Notes: a model not told the origin generated them from the sequence alone. Counted from the first letter of the stretch, positions 16,028 to 26,512 are shown. The stretch is 64,000 bases of DNA from Nocardia vinacea (GCF_035920345.1 NZ_CP109149.1:8060001-8124000), one strand, 5' to 3'. Program-made: numbers and translations.

Positions 16028-17848
16028 TCAAACGCCCAGCGAGGCCAGTACTCCGGTGAGTGCGGCCTGCATATCCGGTGTTTCGATGCGCATGAGTACG
16101 GTTTCGTCCACCGCGCTCAGGTCCAGTGTTTCGTCGTTGGCGAGGCGGAATTCGCGTTCTTCCTCGGCGGATTCGATGATGTTGCGCACGAATCGGCCGT
16201 TGCCGGCGAGGTCGATGCCGCGACGTGGCTGCCTGTTCTGGTCGACGCGTTCGGTGTTGTAGAGCCGTTCGCATGCCTCGATCAGTAGTTCCATTGCTTC
16301 CTCGGACAACTCGGAGTCGCGGGAGCGGGCGATCAGGCTGCCGATCTGCCCGAGTTCGGTGGGGGTGTAGGAGGGGAATTGCAGGCGTTTGGCGAAGCGT
16401 GAAGCCAGACCGTCGTTGGCGGCGAGTAGCCGGTCGATTTCGCCGTCGTAGCCGGCGATGATCACCACCAGCCGGTCGCGGTCGTTTTCCATTCTGGCCA
16501 GTAGGGTATCCACCGCCTCGCGGCCGAAGGCGTCACCGCCTTGCAGACCGGTCTGGATCAGTGTGTATGCCTCGTCGATGAAAAGCACACCGTCCATCGC
16601 GGTATCGATCAGCTTGTCGGTCTTGATCGCGGTGCCGCCGAGGTTCTGGCTGACGAAGTCCACGCGTTTGGCCTCGAGGACCTTGTCGGTCTTGAGTAGT
16701 CCTACGCCGCAATAGATTTTGGCCACCACCCGGGCGATGGTGGTCTTACCGGTGCCGGGGGGACCGGTGAAGGCGAGGTGGTTGCCGCGGGCCATGCTGG
16801 CCATACCCTTCTCGGCCCGGATCTTGGCTAGCTGCGCGGTCGCCTGCAACTTCGCGACCTGCGTTTTCACTGATTCGAGGCCGATCTGGGAATCCAGCTC
16901 GGCGCGCGCGTCGGTCAGGATCTTCTTGGCGCGGTCCTCGGCGTCGGCGGTCTGCATCGCCTCCACCGAGGGCGCCGACGCGGGATCCCAGCGGTCGGTG
17001 CGCGCGTCGATCGATTCCTTGGTGGTCACCGTGAGCCGGTAGGTGCGATCGCGCATGGCTGCGGTATTGGCGGCGAAATCCGGTGCCTGCGAATACACCT
17101 TCTCGAAAAGGGCCTGCGCCTGGGCCTCTTTACCGGTCTCGCGCAGGCACAGGCCACGGCAGAACATGGCGGTGGTCCGGGCCGCTGGGATCGGTCCCGC
17201 TTCGGCCTGTTCCATACGTCGGATGGCCTCGCCGAACAGGCCGAGCTGGGCGCATGCCGAGCCGACCATCACATGTGCGCCCGCCGCCAGATACGGGTCG
17301 TCCCATTCGGCGGATCCGGCGAGCACGGCCATCACATCGGGCCAGCGCTGGGTGTTGAAGTGCAGTACGCCACGGATATACGCGCAGATCCGGTCGTCGA
17401 TCTCCCGATCGGTATCCGAGAGCCTCGAGGCGCGGTGGGTGGCGAGTTCGTCGAGCACCTGTTCGGCCTCGTCGTACTCCTTCTCCGAAATCAGCTGTGC
17501 CGCTTGGGCCAGCCAGATTTCGGTGTAGCCGGCCAGCGGGTAGTCGATGTACAGCCCGGCCAGGAAGCGTCCGGCCAATGCCCGCGGCGCCAGCCCCAAC
17601 CGGCGTTGCTCGCGGAAAAGTGTTGTCCCACTGTTCTTGTAGAGGTTGTAGAGCACCTCGGTGGTGACCTCACCCGCCGCGGCCCGGCCCAGCCAGGCGT
17701 CACACATCGTCGGGTCCCACTCGGTGGCACGCACAAACGCCAGTTTCGCGTACTCGAGATCGCGAGCCGATTCCTGTCCGTCGATGGTCAGGCCCAGCGA
17801 CAGGATTCCGGCGTCGAAGGCCCGTTGTGCTTGGCGGTTGCCGGTCAT
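16028..17848 (-). CDS. eccA: EccA, cytosolic AAA+ ATPase of the ESX system
   Basis: A 606-residue CbxX/CfqX-type AAA+ ATPase. The N-terminal ~280 residues are helical repeats of TPR kind; the C-terminal ATPase has Walker A GPPGTGKTT (about residue 360), Walker B VLFIDEAY (about 421) and an arginine-finger region with LASRFAKRLQF. EccA acts in the cytosol, working on EspG-bound PE/PPE-type substrates. ATG 17848 was chosen over an in-frame TTG three codons upstream. Only locus 1 has an eccA within this window, in line with locus 1 also being the one with PE/PPE and EspG. Confidence 0.95.
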   Translation of the reverse strand: MTGNRQAQRAFDAGILSLGLTIDGQESARDLEYAKLAFVRATEWDPTMCDAWLGRAAAGEVTTEVLYNLYKNSGTTLFREQRRLGLAPRALAGRFLAGLYIDYPLAGYTEIWLAQAAQLISEKEYDEAEQVLDELATHRASRLSDTDREIDDRICAYIRGVLHFNTQRWPDVMAVLAGSAEWDDPYLAAGAHVMVGSACAQLGLFGEAIRRMEQAEAGPIPAARTTAMFCRGLCLRETGKEAQAQALFEKVYSQAPDFAANTAAMRDRTYRLTVTTKESIDARTDRWDPASAPSVEAMQTADAEDRAKKILTDARAELDSQIGLESVKTQVAKLQATAQLAKIRAEKGMASMARGNHLAFTGPPGTGKTTIARVVAKIYCGVGLLKTDKVLEAKRVDFVSQNLGGTAIKTDKLIDTAMDGVLFIDEAYTLIQTGLQGGDAFGREAVDTLLARMENDRDRLVVIIAGYDGEIDRLLAANDGLASRFAKRLQFPSYTPTELGQIGSLIARSRDSELSEEAMELLIEACERLYNTERVDQNRQPRRGIDLAGNGRFVRNIIESAEEEREFRLANDETLDLSAVDETVLMRIETPDMQAALTGVLASLGV

Positions 17849-18118
17849 TGCTGTCAAACCCCGAAGTGTTGGTTGGAGCTATCTTTTTTGTTGCGCGATT
17901 GTCCGCGTACATCTTCCGACCAGCTTAGCGATCGCGTCGGCTCGACTCCTCCGATACATTATGTTTTGCCACCGATAGGTTGCAAAGTGTGCGACGACCA
18001 CATGCGACGGGGGAACGTTCGTGCGAGAGTGGATCCGAGTCGTAGAGTTGGTTCGACAGGTAGGAAACCGGGCGCAAGTGTTTGGATCGTTCCGTAAAGA
18101 GCTGGGATCGGTGCGCAA

Positions 18119-19594
18119 TTGACCGAACCGTTGAGCAGCGGCACCCGCGCCGCCGAACCTGAACTGTGCCGAGTCTCCGTCATCGGGGGAAATACCCAGC
18201 TCGATGTCGGGCTTCCGGCGACCGTGCCTATCGCCACATTTATCGGTGATCTCGTCGCCCTGATCGAATCGCGCAATCCCGATGTGGTGGAGGGCGACGA
18301 CGGCGGTACCCCACTGCATACCGAACACTGGACCCTGGCCCGGCTGGGCCGTGACGCCATCGCACCGAGCCGCAGCCTCTGCGAGGCCGAGGTGTTCGAC
18401 GGCGAGCTGCTGGTGCTGCGCTCGGTCACCGCGAAGGAATCGCCCGCGCTCTTCGACGATGTCATCGATGCGGTATCCCGGCTCACCAGTGTCGATTTCC
18501 GCGGCTGGTCGCCCACCGCGGCCCGTTGGACCGGTCTGGTCGCCGCGGTGTCGGCGGTGCTGCTCGCGGTGGGGCTGCTCGCCGCTGGGCGTGCGCACGG
18601 CGGCGCTCTGGCCGCGCCCTTCCTCGCGACCGGTGTCGCCATCATCGCTGCCGTCGCGGCGGGTATCGCGGCGCGTAAGTACGCGGATCAATTGACGGCT
18701 ACCTGGTTGTCACTGTGTGCGCTGCTGTTGTTCTTCGGCGGCGCAGCACTATTCGTGCCAGGCGATCTCGGCAGTCCGCATCTGCTGCTCGGCTGTTCGG
18801 TCACCTTGGTGGCCGCGGCGGTGATCTATCGCGCCACCGCGACCGGTGCCGCGCTCACCGCGTCCGCGGTGACCGTCGCACTGTTCGGCGGATTCGCCGC
18901 ACTCGTGCGGATGATCTGGAATTTCGACCTGCCCAAGATCTCCGCCGCCATCCTGGTGGTGGCCATCACACTGATCTCCGCGGTGCCGCGGCTTGCGGCG
19001 GTGGCTGCCCGGCTGCCGATCCCGCCGGTGCCGACCGCGGGTGGCGCGATCGATCCGGCCGATCACGAACCACGCCCCACCATCGAAGGTATCGGCGCGA
19101 TCGGCGCGACGGCACTGCCCTCGGCCGCCGGACTCGGTGAGCGGGCCAGGGCCGCCAACCAGTACCAGACCGGTATGCTCATCGCCTGCGCCATTGCCGC
19201 GGTCGTCGGTGCGTTCGGCGCCGCTGATCCGCTGGGATCCGCACGCTGGCAAGGGATTACGCTCGCCGTCATCGCAGCGGTGATCATCGGTCTGCGCGGC
19301 CGTTGTTTCGCCGACCTGGTGCAGGCCGGTGCGCTGATCGCGGGCGGCTGCGTCATCGTCATCGGTCTGATCACCGGACTGGCCCTCGGCAATTCGGATC
19401 TGCTGCTGCTCGCGGGCGTGCTGCTGCTGGCCTTCGCTGCGGGGGTGCTGGCGTTCGGAGTGATCGGTCCGCACCTCGAGGTGACGCCGGTGACCCGACG
19501 AGCCATGGAAATCACCGAATATCTGCTGATCATCGCGGTGATCCCACTGGTGCTGTGGATCATGGGAGTGTATTCGATGGCCAGGAACATATGA
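18119..19594 (+). CDS. eccD: EccD, type VII secretion channel subunit (locus 1)
   Basis: A 491-residue EccD: an N-terminal ubiquitin-like domain (about 1-115; CRVSVIGGNTQLDVGLP at its start) followed by about eleven closely spaced membrane helices from residue 140 to the end. EccD lines the membrane vestibule of the ESX complex. Translation appears to begin at TTG 18119; there is no in-frame ATG or GTG nearby, and the second EccD also seems to use TTG. The 270-base gap before it is shared with the divergent eccA and must hold both promoters. The stop overlaps the mycosin ATG by four bases. Confidence 0.9.
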   Translation: MTEPLSSGTRAAEPELCRVSVIGGNTQLDVGLPATVPIATFIGDLVALIESRNPDVVEGDDGGTPLHTEHWTLARLGRDAIAPSRSLCEAEVFDGELLVLRSVTAKESPALFDDVIDAVSRLTSVDFRGWSPTAARWTGLVAAVSAVLLAVGLLAAGRAHGGALAAPFLATGVAIIAAVAAGIAARKYADQLTATWLSLCALLLFFGGAALFVPGDLGSPHLLLGCSVTLVAAAVIYRATATGAALTASAVTVALFGGFAALVRMIWNFDLPKISAAILVVAITLISAVPRLAAVAARLPIPPVPTAGGAIDPADHEPRPTIEGIGAIGATALPSAAGLGERARAANQYQTGMLIACAIAAVVGAFGAADPLGSARWQGITLAVIAAVIIGLRGRCFADLVQAGALIAGGCVIVIGLITGLALGNSDLLLLAGVLLLAFAAGVLAFGVIGPHLEVTPVTRRAMEITEYLLIIAVIPLVLWIMGVYSMARNI

Positions 19595-21024
19595 CTGCTC
19601 GGGCGAGCGAGCCCGGCTGGCGGCGCGGAACCGGAATCGTCTGCGCTGCAGCGGTTCTCGGTGCATCGATGCTCGGTTGGTCTGCTCCGGCCGGTGCGGT
19701 CCCGCCACCGACTATCGACTCGGGCGCACTCGGGCCCGCGCAGGCGCTCAGCGGTCGGCCCGCGCCCTTGGAGCCGACCGAGCAAAAGGTCGTCTGCGCC
19801 GAACTGTCGCTCATCGGTGGTCCACCCGCGGAACCGCCGCTGCCGCAGCGTGTGCTCGACCTGCCCGCGGCTTGGCAATTCAGTCGCGGTGCGGGACAAA
19901 AGATTGCGGTCATCGACACCGGCGTGAACCGGCATCCGCGACTGCCCACACTGCAAGCCGGTGGCGACTATGTTTCCGAGAGTGACGGCACCGTTGATTG
20001 CGACGGCCACGGCACCCTCGTCGCCGGCATTATCGCCGCGCGCCCGAGCCCGGACGATGCCTTCGTCGGCGTCGCGCCCGACGCCGAGATCCTCACCATC
20101 CGCCAATTGAGCACGCACTATGAGCGCAAGGATCGCGCGGGCGGCGATCAGCCGCCGGATGCCATGGTGCCCTCCGGCTACGGCAGTGTGCTCGGCTTGG
20201 CAGCCTCGGTGGTGCGCGCCGTCGATATGGGTGCCACGGTTATCAATATTTCCGAAGTCTCTTGCAGCGCAGCCGGAACCGACACCGCCGACGTTCCGCT
20301 CGGTGCCGCGGTGAAGTACGCCTACGACCACAACGTCGTGGTAGTCGCTGCAGCGGGCAATGTGGAGAACGGCGGCGCATGCGAGAAGCAGAACGACGAT
20401 GACGGCTGGGACAGCGTGCAGACCATCGCCAGTCCCGCGTGGTTCCAGCCCTACGTCCTGACCGTGGCCTCCATCGATCCGAACGGCGCGCCCTCGGCGC
20501 TTTCGCTGCACGGGCCGTGGGTCGGCGCCGCCGCCATCGGGCGCAATATCGTCTCGCTCGACAATAAGCCGGGCGGTACCGGACTGGTCAACGGCGCGGT
20601 CACCCAGGAGGGCACCGGAACCATCCAGGGCACCAGTTTCGCCGCACCCTATGTCGCCGGGCTCGCCGCACTGGTCCGCTCCCGTTTCCCGGAACTTACC
20701 GCCGGACAGGTGATCGATCGAATCACCCGCACCGCACAAGCGCCCGGCCCGGGCCGCGACGATCGGGTCGGCCACGGCCTGATCGATCCACTGGCCGCAC
20801 TCACCGCACAACTCCCGGATAACCCGGTCAGCGTCGGCGCCGATACCCCGCGTGTCATGGCGGCCCCGGTCCATCCTGCGGGACCCGATCCGCTGCCGCG
20901 ACGTATCGCGATCATCGGCTCGGTCACCTGTCTGATCGTGCTGGGACTCGGTGCGGCGCTGTCGATTCCGTTCCGGCGCGCTCGCGGTTCCGCCGATCTC
21001 GAGTCCGAAGTAGTAGAGCAGTAG
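19591..21024 (+). CDS. mycP: Mycosin, membrane-anchored subtilisin protease (locus 1)
   Basis: A 477-residue mycosin: signal peptide at about residues 10-33, the subtilase triad Asp in AVIDTGVNRHPRL (about 108), His in DCDGHGTLVAG (about 139) and Ser in GTSFAAPYVAG (about 348), a C-terminal membrane helix (about 430-452) and a short basic cytosolic end. MycP processes ESX substrates and stabilises the membrane complex from the periplasmic side. It is coupled to eccD by an ATGA overlap, and eccC follows after 8 bases, so eccD-mycP-eccC form one operon. Confidence 0.95.
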   Translation: MTARASEPGWRRGTGIVCAAAVLGASMLGWSAPAGAVPPPTIDSGALGPAQALSGRPAPLEPTEQKVVCAELSLIGGPPAEPPLPQRVLDLPAAWQFSRGAGQKIAVIDTGVNRHPRLPTLQAGGDYVSESDGTVDCDGHGTLVAGIIAARPSPDDAFVGVAPDAEILTIRQLSTHYERKDRAGGDQPPDAMVPSGYGSVLGLAASVVRAVDMGATVINISEVSCSAAGTDTADVPLGAAVKYAYDHNVVVVAAAGNVENGGACEKQNDDDGWDSVQTIASPAWFQPYVLTVASIDPNGAPSALSLHGPWVGAAAIGRNIVSLDNKPGGTGLVNGAVTQEGTGTIQGTSFAAPYVAGLAALVRSRFPELTAGQVIDRITRTAQAPGPGRDDRVGHGLIDPLAALTAQLPDNPVSVGADTPRVMAAPVHPAGPDPLPRRIAIIGSVTCLIVLGLGAALSIPFRRARGSADLESEVVEQ

Positions 21025-21032
21025 AGGGACCC

Positions 21033-24000
21033 ATGGCTACCGAAGGTTTCGTGCGCCGCCCCCGCATCGCCCCGCCACGCGCACCGGGTGGTGAGGTGGC
21101 GTTGAATTCACCGCCGGAAATCCAGCGGGCCCTGCCGGGACCGCTGATCATGAAGTTGATGCCGGTGATCATGGTGGTCGCCGTCGTCGGCATGATCGCG
21201 ATGATGGTGATGATGGGTCGCAACCTGCTCGCCAACCCGTTCATGATGATGTTCCCGATGATGATGCTCATGTCGATGGGCGGCATGATGCTCGGCATGC
21301 GGGGCAACGGTCCCAAGGGTGCGGGCGAACTCAACGAGGAACGCAAGGACTACTTCCGCTACCTGGACCAGATGCGCAAGAACGTCCGCCGCACCGGCAA
21401 TAAGCAGCTGGAATCGCTGATCTGGAGTCATCCGGAACCGATCGATCTGCCGTCGGTGGTCGGCACCCGCCGGATGTGGGAGCGCAGGCCGAACGATCCG
21501 GACTTCGGACATGTGCGGGTCGGGGTGGGCAGTCATCGGTTGGCGACCAAGTTGGCGCGCCCGGAGACGGGACCGCTGGAGGATCTGGAGCCGGTCTCCA
21601 CCGTGGCGTTGCGCCGTTTCGTACGAACCCATTCGGTGGTGCACCAGTTACCGACCGCGGTGTCGCTGCGCGCCTTTCCGGCCATCAATATCAGTGGCGA
21701 CCCCGAGGAAGCCAGAATGCTGGCACGCGCGATGCTGATGGAGCTCACCGCATTTCACGGACCCGACCACGTCGCGGTCGCCATCGTCTGCGCCGATCCG
21801 GACGGTCCGGCCTGGGAATGGGCGAAATGGCTACCGCACCTGCAACATCCGACCGTCCGCGACGGCATGGGCTCGGCCAGGATGATGTACGGCTCGCTGG
21901 CCGAACTCGAAACCGCACTCGCCTCCGAACTGCTCGAACGCGGCCGCTTCATGCGCAATCCGCAACCGACACAGGGCCGTTTGCATCTGGTGGTCATCGT
22001 CGATGACGGCTACGTCAACGGCACCGAACGGCTGATCAGCGAATCCGGTCTGGATTCGGTCACCGTGCTCGATCTGACCGCGCCCGAGAACGGTTTGGCC
22101 GCGCGGCGCGGTCTGCAATTGGTGGTCAGTGACGGTGCGGTGAGTGCGAAAAGCGCTGCGGGAACCGAGAAGTTCGCCACTGCCGACGAGGTGAGCACGG
22201 CCGAATCCGCTTCCTTCGCCCGCAGCCTGGCCCGGTTCCGGATCGCGACGGCCGCACAGATCGTCAGCCTCGGCGACGACACCAGGGCCGATCCGGGGCT
22301 GATGGCGCTGCTGAAGATTCCGGACGCGGCGCAGATCGAACCGTCGAGGGTTTGGCGTCCGCGCACCGCGCGTGAGCGGCTGCGGGTGCCGATCGGCGTC
22401 ACACCCGACGGCACCCCGGTCGAAATCGATATCAAGGAATCCGCCGAGAGCGGTATGGGTCCGCACGGATTGTGCATCGGCGCCACGGGTTCGGGTAAGT
22501 CCGAATTCCTGCGCACGCTGGTGCTTTCCATGGTGACCACACACTCGCCGGACGCGCTGAACCTGGTACTTGTCGACTTCAAGGGCGGTGCGACCTTCCT
22601 CGGCCTCGACTCGCTGCCACACGTCGCCGCGGTCATCACCAACCTCGAGGAAGAGCTCTCGATGGTGGACCGCATGAAGGACGCGCTGGCGGGTGAGATG
22701 AACCGCCGCCAGGAATTGCTGCGCGCTGCAGGCAACTTCGCCAATGTCACCGACTACGAGAAGGCGCGCGCGGCGGGCGTCGCGCTCGACCCGCTGCCCG
22801 CACTGTTCGTCATCGTCGACGAGTTCTCCGAATTGCTCTCGCAGAAGCCGGATTTCGCGGATCTGTTCGTGATGATCGGCCGCCTCGGCCGCTCACTGCA
22901 CGTCCATCTGCTGCTGGCCTCGCAGCGACTCGAGGAGAACAAGCTGCGCGGACTGGACTCGCACCTGTCCTACCGAATCGGTCTGCGCACTTTCTCCGCC
23001 AACGAATCCCGCGCCGTACTCGGCATCACCGACGCCTACCATCTGCCCGGCATTCCGGGCTCCGGCTATCTCAAGAGCGATGCCGACGATCCGCTGCGGT
23101 TCAACGCGACCTATGTGTCGGGGCCGTATGTCTCACCGAGCGGCAGCCGACAGGTGGACGGCCGGGTGGTCGGCGGCCAGTCGCCCACGGTGTTCACCGC
23201 CGGACCCGTCGAGGCCGAGAAGCGGCCCGAACCGGCGCGAATGGAACTGCCAGATCTGCCGCCGCCTCCGGGTGCCGAGCCGGAAGCGGAGGAGCTTGGC
23301 GGCGGCGTTCCGGAAACGCTGCTCGAGGTTGTCGTGAAACGTCTTACCGGACACGGCCGTCCGGCGCACGAGGTGTGGTTGCCGCCGCTGGACGAATCGC
23401 CGACAGTGGATATGCTGCTGCCCGATCCGGATTGGCGCTCCCCGGTCAACCGGCACGGCCAGCTGTGGATGCCGATCGGTATCATCGACAAGCCCTACGA
23501 ACAGCGCCGTGACGTGCTGACCATCCAATTGGCCGGTGCCCAAGGCAATGTCGCGGTCGTCGGCGGTCCGCAGTCGGGTAAGTCGACCACCATCCGCACG
23601 ATCGTCATGGCCGCCGCGGCGACCCACAGCCCCCAACAGGTCCAGTTCTACTGCCTCGATTTCGGTGGCGGCAGCCTCGCCGGTCTATCCGGTCTGCCGC
23701 ATGTCGGTTCGGTCGCGGGCCGCTTGGACGGCGATCGGGTGCGCCGCACCGTCGCCGAACTGACGACGCTGATGCGCCAGCGCGAGGAGCGCTTCGCCGA
23801 ACTCGGCATCGAATCCATGGTGGAGTTCCGGCGCCGCAAGTACTCCCAGATGGAGGCCCGGCTCATCAACGGGACCGAGGCCGATCCCAACGATCCGCTC
23901 GCCGCCGACCAGTTCGGCGATGTCTTCCTGGTCATCGACGGCTGGCAGGCCATGCGCGAGGAGTTCGACGCCGTCGAACCGCAGATCACCGCCATTGCGG

Positions 24001-25085
24001 CACAGGGTCTTTCGTACGGCATCCACCTGATCATCGGCGCCGCGCGCTGGGGCGAGATCCGGCCCAATGTGAAGGATCAGATCGGCACCCGCATCGAGCT
24101 GCGCCTCGGCGACCCGACCGATTCCGAAATGGGCAGGCGCACAGCGGCGCTGGTGCCGGTCGGCCGTCCCGGTCGCGGCCTCACGGCCGATGAACTGCAT
24201 ATGCTCATCGCACTGCCCCGGTTGGATTCCGATTCCGATCCGCAAACCCTGGCCGAAGGCGCCGCCCAGGCCAGAGACCAGATGCAGCAGCTCTATCCGG
24301 GCCGACGCGCCCCCGAGGTGCGCATGCTGCCATTGCGGATCAGCCGCGACGAGGTCGTGGCGATCGCGCGCAAACACGAGGTCGAACTCGGCCCGACCAA
24401 GGTCCTCGTCGGGCTCGGCGAGAACGAATTGGATCCGTTCGTCCTGGATTTCGGCCAGGAGCCGCACTTCATGGCCTTCGCCGACGTCGAATGCGGCAAG
24501 ACGACGCTGCTGCGCAATATCGCCATGGGCATCACCGAAAACGCGACACCGGAGCAAGCCAAGATCATCCTGATCGACTATCGCCGCAGCCTGCTCGGCG
24601 TGGTCGACGAGGCCCATCTCGGCGGCTATTCCACCTCATCGCAGACCTGCGGACCGATGGTCAGCGAACTCGCCCGCTACATGTCCAAGCGCATCCCGGG
24701 CTCCGACATCACCCCGCAGCAACTGCGCGAGCGCAGTTGGTGGACCGGACCCGAAATCTATTTGCTTATCGACGATTACGACATGATCACCGCGGGCATC
24801 AATCCGCTGCTGCCACTGCTGGAGTACCTGCCGCAGGCCCGCGATATCGGTCTGCACGTGATCGTCACCCGACGCACCGGCGGCGTTTCGCGCGCGCTCT
24901 ACGACAACGTGCTCGGCGGTATGAAGAACCTCTCCGTCGACGCGCTGATCATGAGCGGCCCCAAGGACGAGGGCAAGCTGATCGGCGATGTCCGTCCGAT
25001 GAAGCTGCCGCCCGGGCGCGGCATCCTGGTGTCGCGCAACCGCGGTCAGGAGATGGTGCAGATCGCCTATCTGCCGCCGCTGTGA
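21033..25085 (+). CDS. eccC: EccC, FtsK/SpoIIIE-type ESX motor ATPase (locus 1)
   Basis: A single-chain EccC of 1350 residues, not split into Ca and Cb parts. Two Met-rich N-terminal membrane helices (about 40-90) are followed by a stalk and three ATPase domains: D1 with Walker A GATGSGKSEF (about 487) and LVLVDFKGGATF, D2 with GGPQSGKSTT (about 846), and D3 with ADVECGKTTL (about 1149), where the usual first Gly is missing. EccC binds the secretion signal of WXG100 dimers and drives export. Start ATG follows GAGGGACCC. Its last 19 bases overlap the convergent acetyltransferase gene. Confidence 0.95.
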   Translation: MATEGFVRRPRIAPPRAPGGEVALNSPPEIQRALPGPLIMKLMPVIMVVAVVGMIAMMVMMGRNLLANPFMMMFPMMMLMSMGGMMLGMRGNGPKGAGELNEERKDYFRYLDQMRKNVRRTGNKQLESLIWSHPEPIDLPSVVGTRRMWERRPNDPDFGHVRVGVGSHRLATKLARPETGPLEDLEPVSTVALRRFVRTHSVVHQLPTAVSLRAFPAINISGDPEEARMLARAMLMELTAFHGPDHVAVAIVCADPDGPAWEWAKWLPHLQHPTVRDGMGSARMMYGSLAELETALASELLERGRFMRNPQPTQGRLHLVVIVDDGYVNGTERLISESGLDSVTVLDLTAPENGLAARRGLQLVVSDGAVSAKSAAGTEKFATADEVSTAESASFARSLARFRIATAAQIVSLGDDTRADPGLMALLKIPDAAQIEPSRVWRPRTARERLRVPIGVTPDGTPVEIDIKESAESGMGPHGLCIGATGSGKSEFLRTLVLSMVTTHSPDALNLVLVDFKGGATFLGLDSLPHVAAVITNLEEELSMVDRMKDALAGEMNRRQELLRAAGNFANVTDYEKARAAGVALDPLPALFVIVDEFSELLSQKPDFADLFVMIGRLGRSLHVHLLLASQRLEENKLRGLDSHLSYRIGLRTFSANESRAVLGITDAYHLPGIPGSGYLKSDADDPLRFNATYVSGPYVSPSGSRQVDGRVVGGQSPTVFTAGPVEAEKRPEPARMELPDLPPPPGAEPEAEELGGGVPETLLEVVVKRLTGHGRPAHEVWLPPLDESPTVDMLLPDPDWRSPVNRHGQLWMPIGIIDKPYEQRRDVLTIQLAGAQGNVAVVGGPQSGKSTTIRTIVMAAAATHSPQQVQFYCLDFGGGSLAGLSGLPHVGSVAGRLDGDRVRRTVAELTTLMRQREERFAELGIESMVEFRRRKYSQMEARLINGTEADPNDPLAADQFGDVFLVIDGWQAMREEFDAVEPQITAIAAQGLSYGIHLIIGAARWGEIRPNVKDQIGTRIELRLGDPTDSEMGRRTAALVPVGRPGRGLTADELHMLIALPRLDSDSDPQTLAEGAAQARDQMQQLYPGRRAPEVRMLPLRISRDEVVAIARKHEVELGPTKVLVGLGENELDPFVLDFGQEPHFMAFADVECGKTTLLRNIAMGITENATPEQAKIILIDYRRSLLGVVDEAHLGGYSTSSQTCGPMVSELARYMSKRIPGSDITPQQLRERSWWTGPEIYLLIDDYDMITAGINPLLPLLEYLPQARDIGLHVIVTRRTGGVSRALYDNVLGGMKNLSVDALIMSGPKDEGKLIGDVRPMKLPPGRGILVSRNRGQEMVQIAYLPPL

Positions 25086-25672
25086 GCCTCGGGCGCCGGC
25101 TCCGGAATCGGCTGCGGCACATGGGTCAGCATCGATGTCATCGGCTCGAAGGTCCAGCTGTCGGAACGGCGTTGGAACAGCGCACAGGACGGTCCCGAGG
25201 CGGCCGGGCCCGCGATCCTGACCAGATGGAAGCCTTCCCTGTGGTAGTAGTCGTGCAGATCGGTATTGGTTGTCCAGGCGTCTAGTCGGACCCAGTGGCG
25301 TTGTCGTTGGCGCGCAAGCGATGCGGCGTGGGCCAACAGGCGATGGCCGACGCGCTGACCGGCGAAGCGGAGGTCGACGATCATGAAATGCACGACCACC
25401 GCGTCGGCTAGTTCCCACGGCGACCATAACCCCGGGTCCGAGCGGTCGTTGACGGTGATTGTCCCGGCCGGTTCCCCCGCTACCTCGGCAATCCAGGTTT
25501 CGCCCGCGTCCAGCGCTTCGCCGACCGCCTGCGCGAAGATCTCGATCGGCAGGCCGCGGCTTGCGACGGTCCACTGATCGGAGCCGCGCGCGGTGAGCCA
25601 GGCGGTGCGCTGGATCCGGAGTCGACATATGGTGCCGAGATCACGCAGGGCTGCCCGGCGGATGGTATTCAT
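25067..25672 (-). CDS. GNAT family acetyltransferase
   Basis: A 201-residue N-acetyltransferase. The acetyl-CoA motif is RFAGQRVGHRLLAHA (a Q/RxxGxG/A type loop), and RLDAWTTNTDLHDYYHREGF is the typical motif B end of GNAT enzymes acting on small molecules. The substrate is unknown. ATG 25672 is taken as start; ATG 25699 in the same frame would add nine residues. It follows the GntR regulator by about 30 bases on the same strand and is probably co-transcribed with it. Confidence 0.8.
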   Translation of the reverse strand: MNTIRRAALRDLGTICRLRIQRTAWLTARGSDQWTVASRGLPIEIFAQAVGEALDAGETWIAEVAGEPAGTITVNDRSDPGLWSPWELADAVVVHFMIVDLRFAGQRVGHRLLAHAASLARQRQRHWVRLDAWTTNTDLHDYYHREGFHLVRIAGPAASGPSCALFQRRSDSWTFEPMTSMLTHVPQPIPEPAPEAHSGGR

Positions 25673-25702
25673 GGCTGCACCGTATTCATGGCGGAACATT
25701 TT

Positions 25703-26512
25703 TCATGGCAACGAGATACCCGGCCGGTAAGAGATGCCGAGCGTATGTCGGATGACGTCGCTGCCTTCGTCGTCGCCGAGTTCGTACGCCAGCCGGTTAC
25801 GGGTCGCGATCGACCGATGCCGGGTGGCCCTCGTGATGCGCTCGTGGTTGGCGCCGATGCGTAGATGATCCAGCAGAATGGTGCCGGTCGCAACGCCGAG
25901 CACGATCGCTTCTTCCGCACTGGCCGGGCGGGCGACGAGCGTGTCGCGATGTGCGGTCTCGGCATGGCCGCGGTCGGCCAATCGGCGTGTCGTGCCCTCC
26001 GGAATATCGTGTGGCGAGTCGATACCGGTAGCCTCCGCCAAGTCCCGCGGATAGAAACTGACCTCCCACGACCACGGCTCGTTGTCCAGGAACTGGACGA
26101 CCGTCCTGGCCAGCACCCAGGAATCCTCCGGCACGCCCAGCCAGTGCGCCACCTCCGGATTCGCGGGTTCCATCTTCGCGCTGAACTCTTTGGTCGGTTC
26201 GCGATGTGCGGCGCGCGCGATCTCTTCGAAGATATCGTGGGCCGATTGCGGACGATCCGGACGAATATGGTCGGTGACAACCGATTCCAGGACTTCTTGG
26301 TTTCGGACGATGGTGCCACGGGAAGTAGCGGTGTAGACGAGATTTTCGGCGACCAACACCTGAATGGCATTGCGCGCGGTAGTGATCGAAACCTGCATTT
26401 GATCGGCCAGCTCGTTATGGCTGGGCAACCGATCACCCGGATTCCACTTGCCTGCGCGGATCTCCTCGCGGAGGAGGTCTGCGATCCGGAGATACGTCGG
26501 ACCGTCCGCCAT
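25703..26512 (-). CDS. GntR/HutC-family transcriptional regulator
   Basis: A 269-residue regulator with an N-terminal winged helix-turn-helix (LREEIRAGKWNPGDRLPSH, VSITTARNAIQVLV, then YTATSRGTIV; residues 1-72) and a C-terminal UTRA ligand-binding domain (about 95-250). It lies upstream of, and close to, the GNAT gene, which it may regulate. The effector is not predictable from sequence. Confidence 0.85.
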   Translation of the reverse strand: MADGPTYLRIADLLREEIRAGKWNPGDRLPSHNELADQMQVSITTARNAIQVLVAENLVYTATSRGTIVRNQEVLESVVTDHIRPDRPQSAHDIFEEIARAAHREPTKEFSAKMEPANPEVAHWLGVPEDSWVLARTVVQFLDNEPWSWEVSFYPRDLAEATGIDSPHDIPEGTTRRLADRGHAETAHRDTLVARPASAEEAIVLGVATGTILLDHLRIGANHERITRATRHRSIATRNRLAYELGDDEGSDVIRHTLGISYRPGISLP

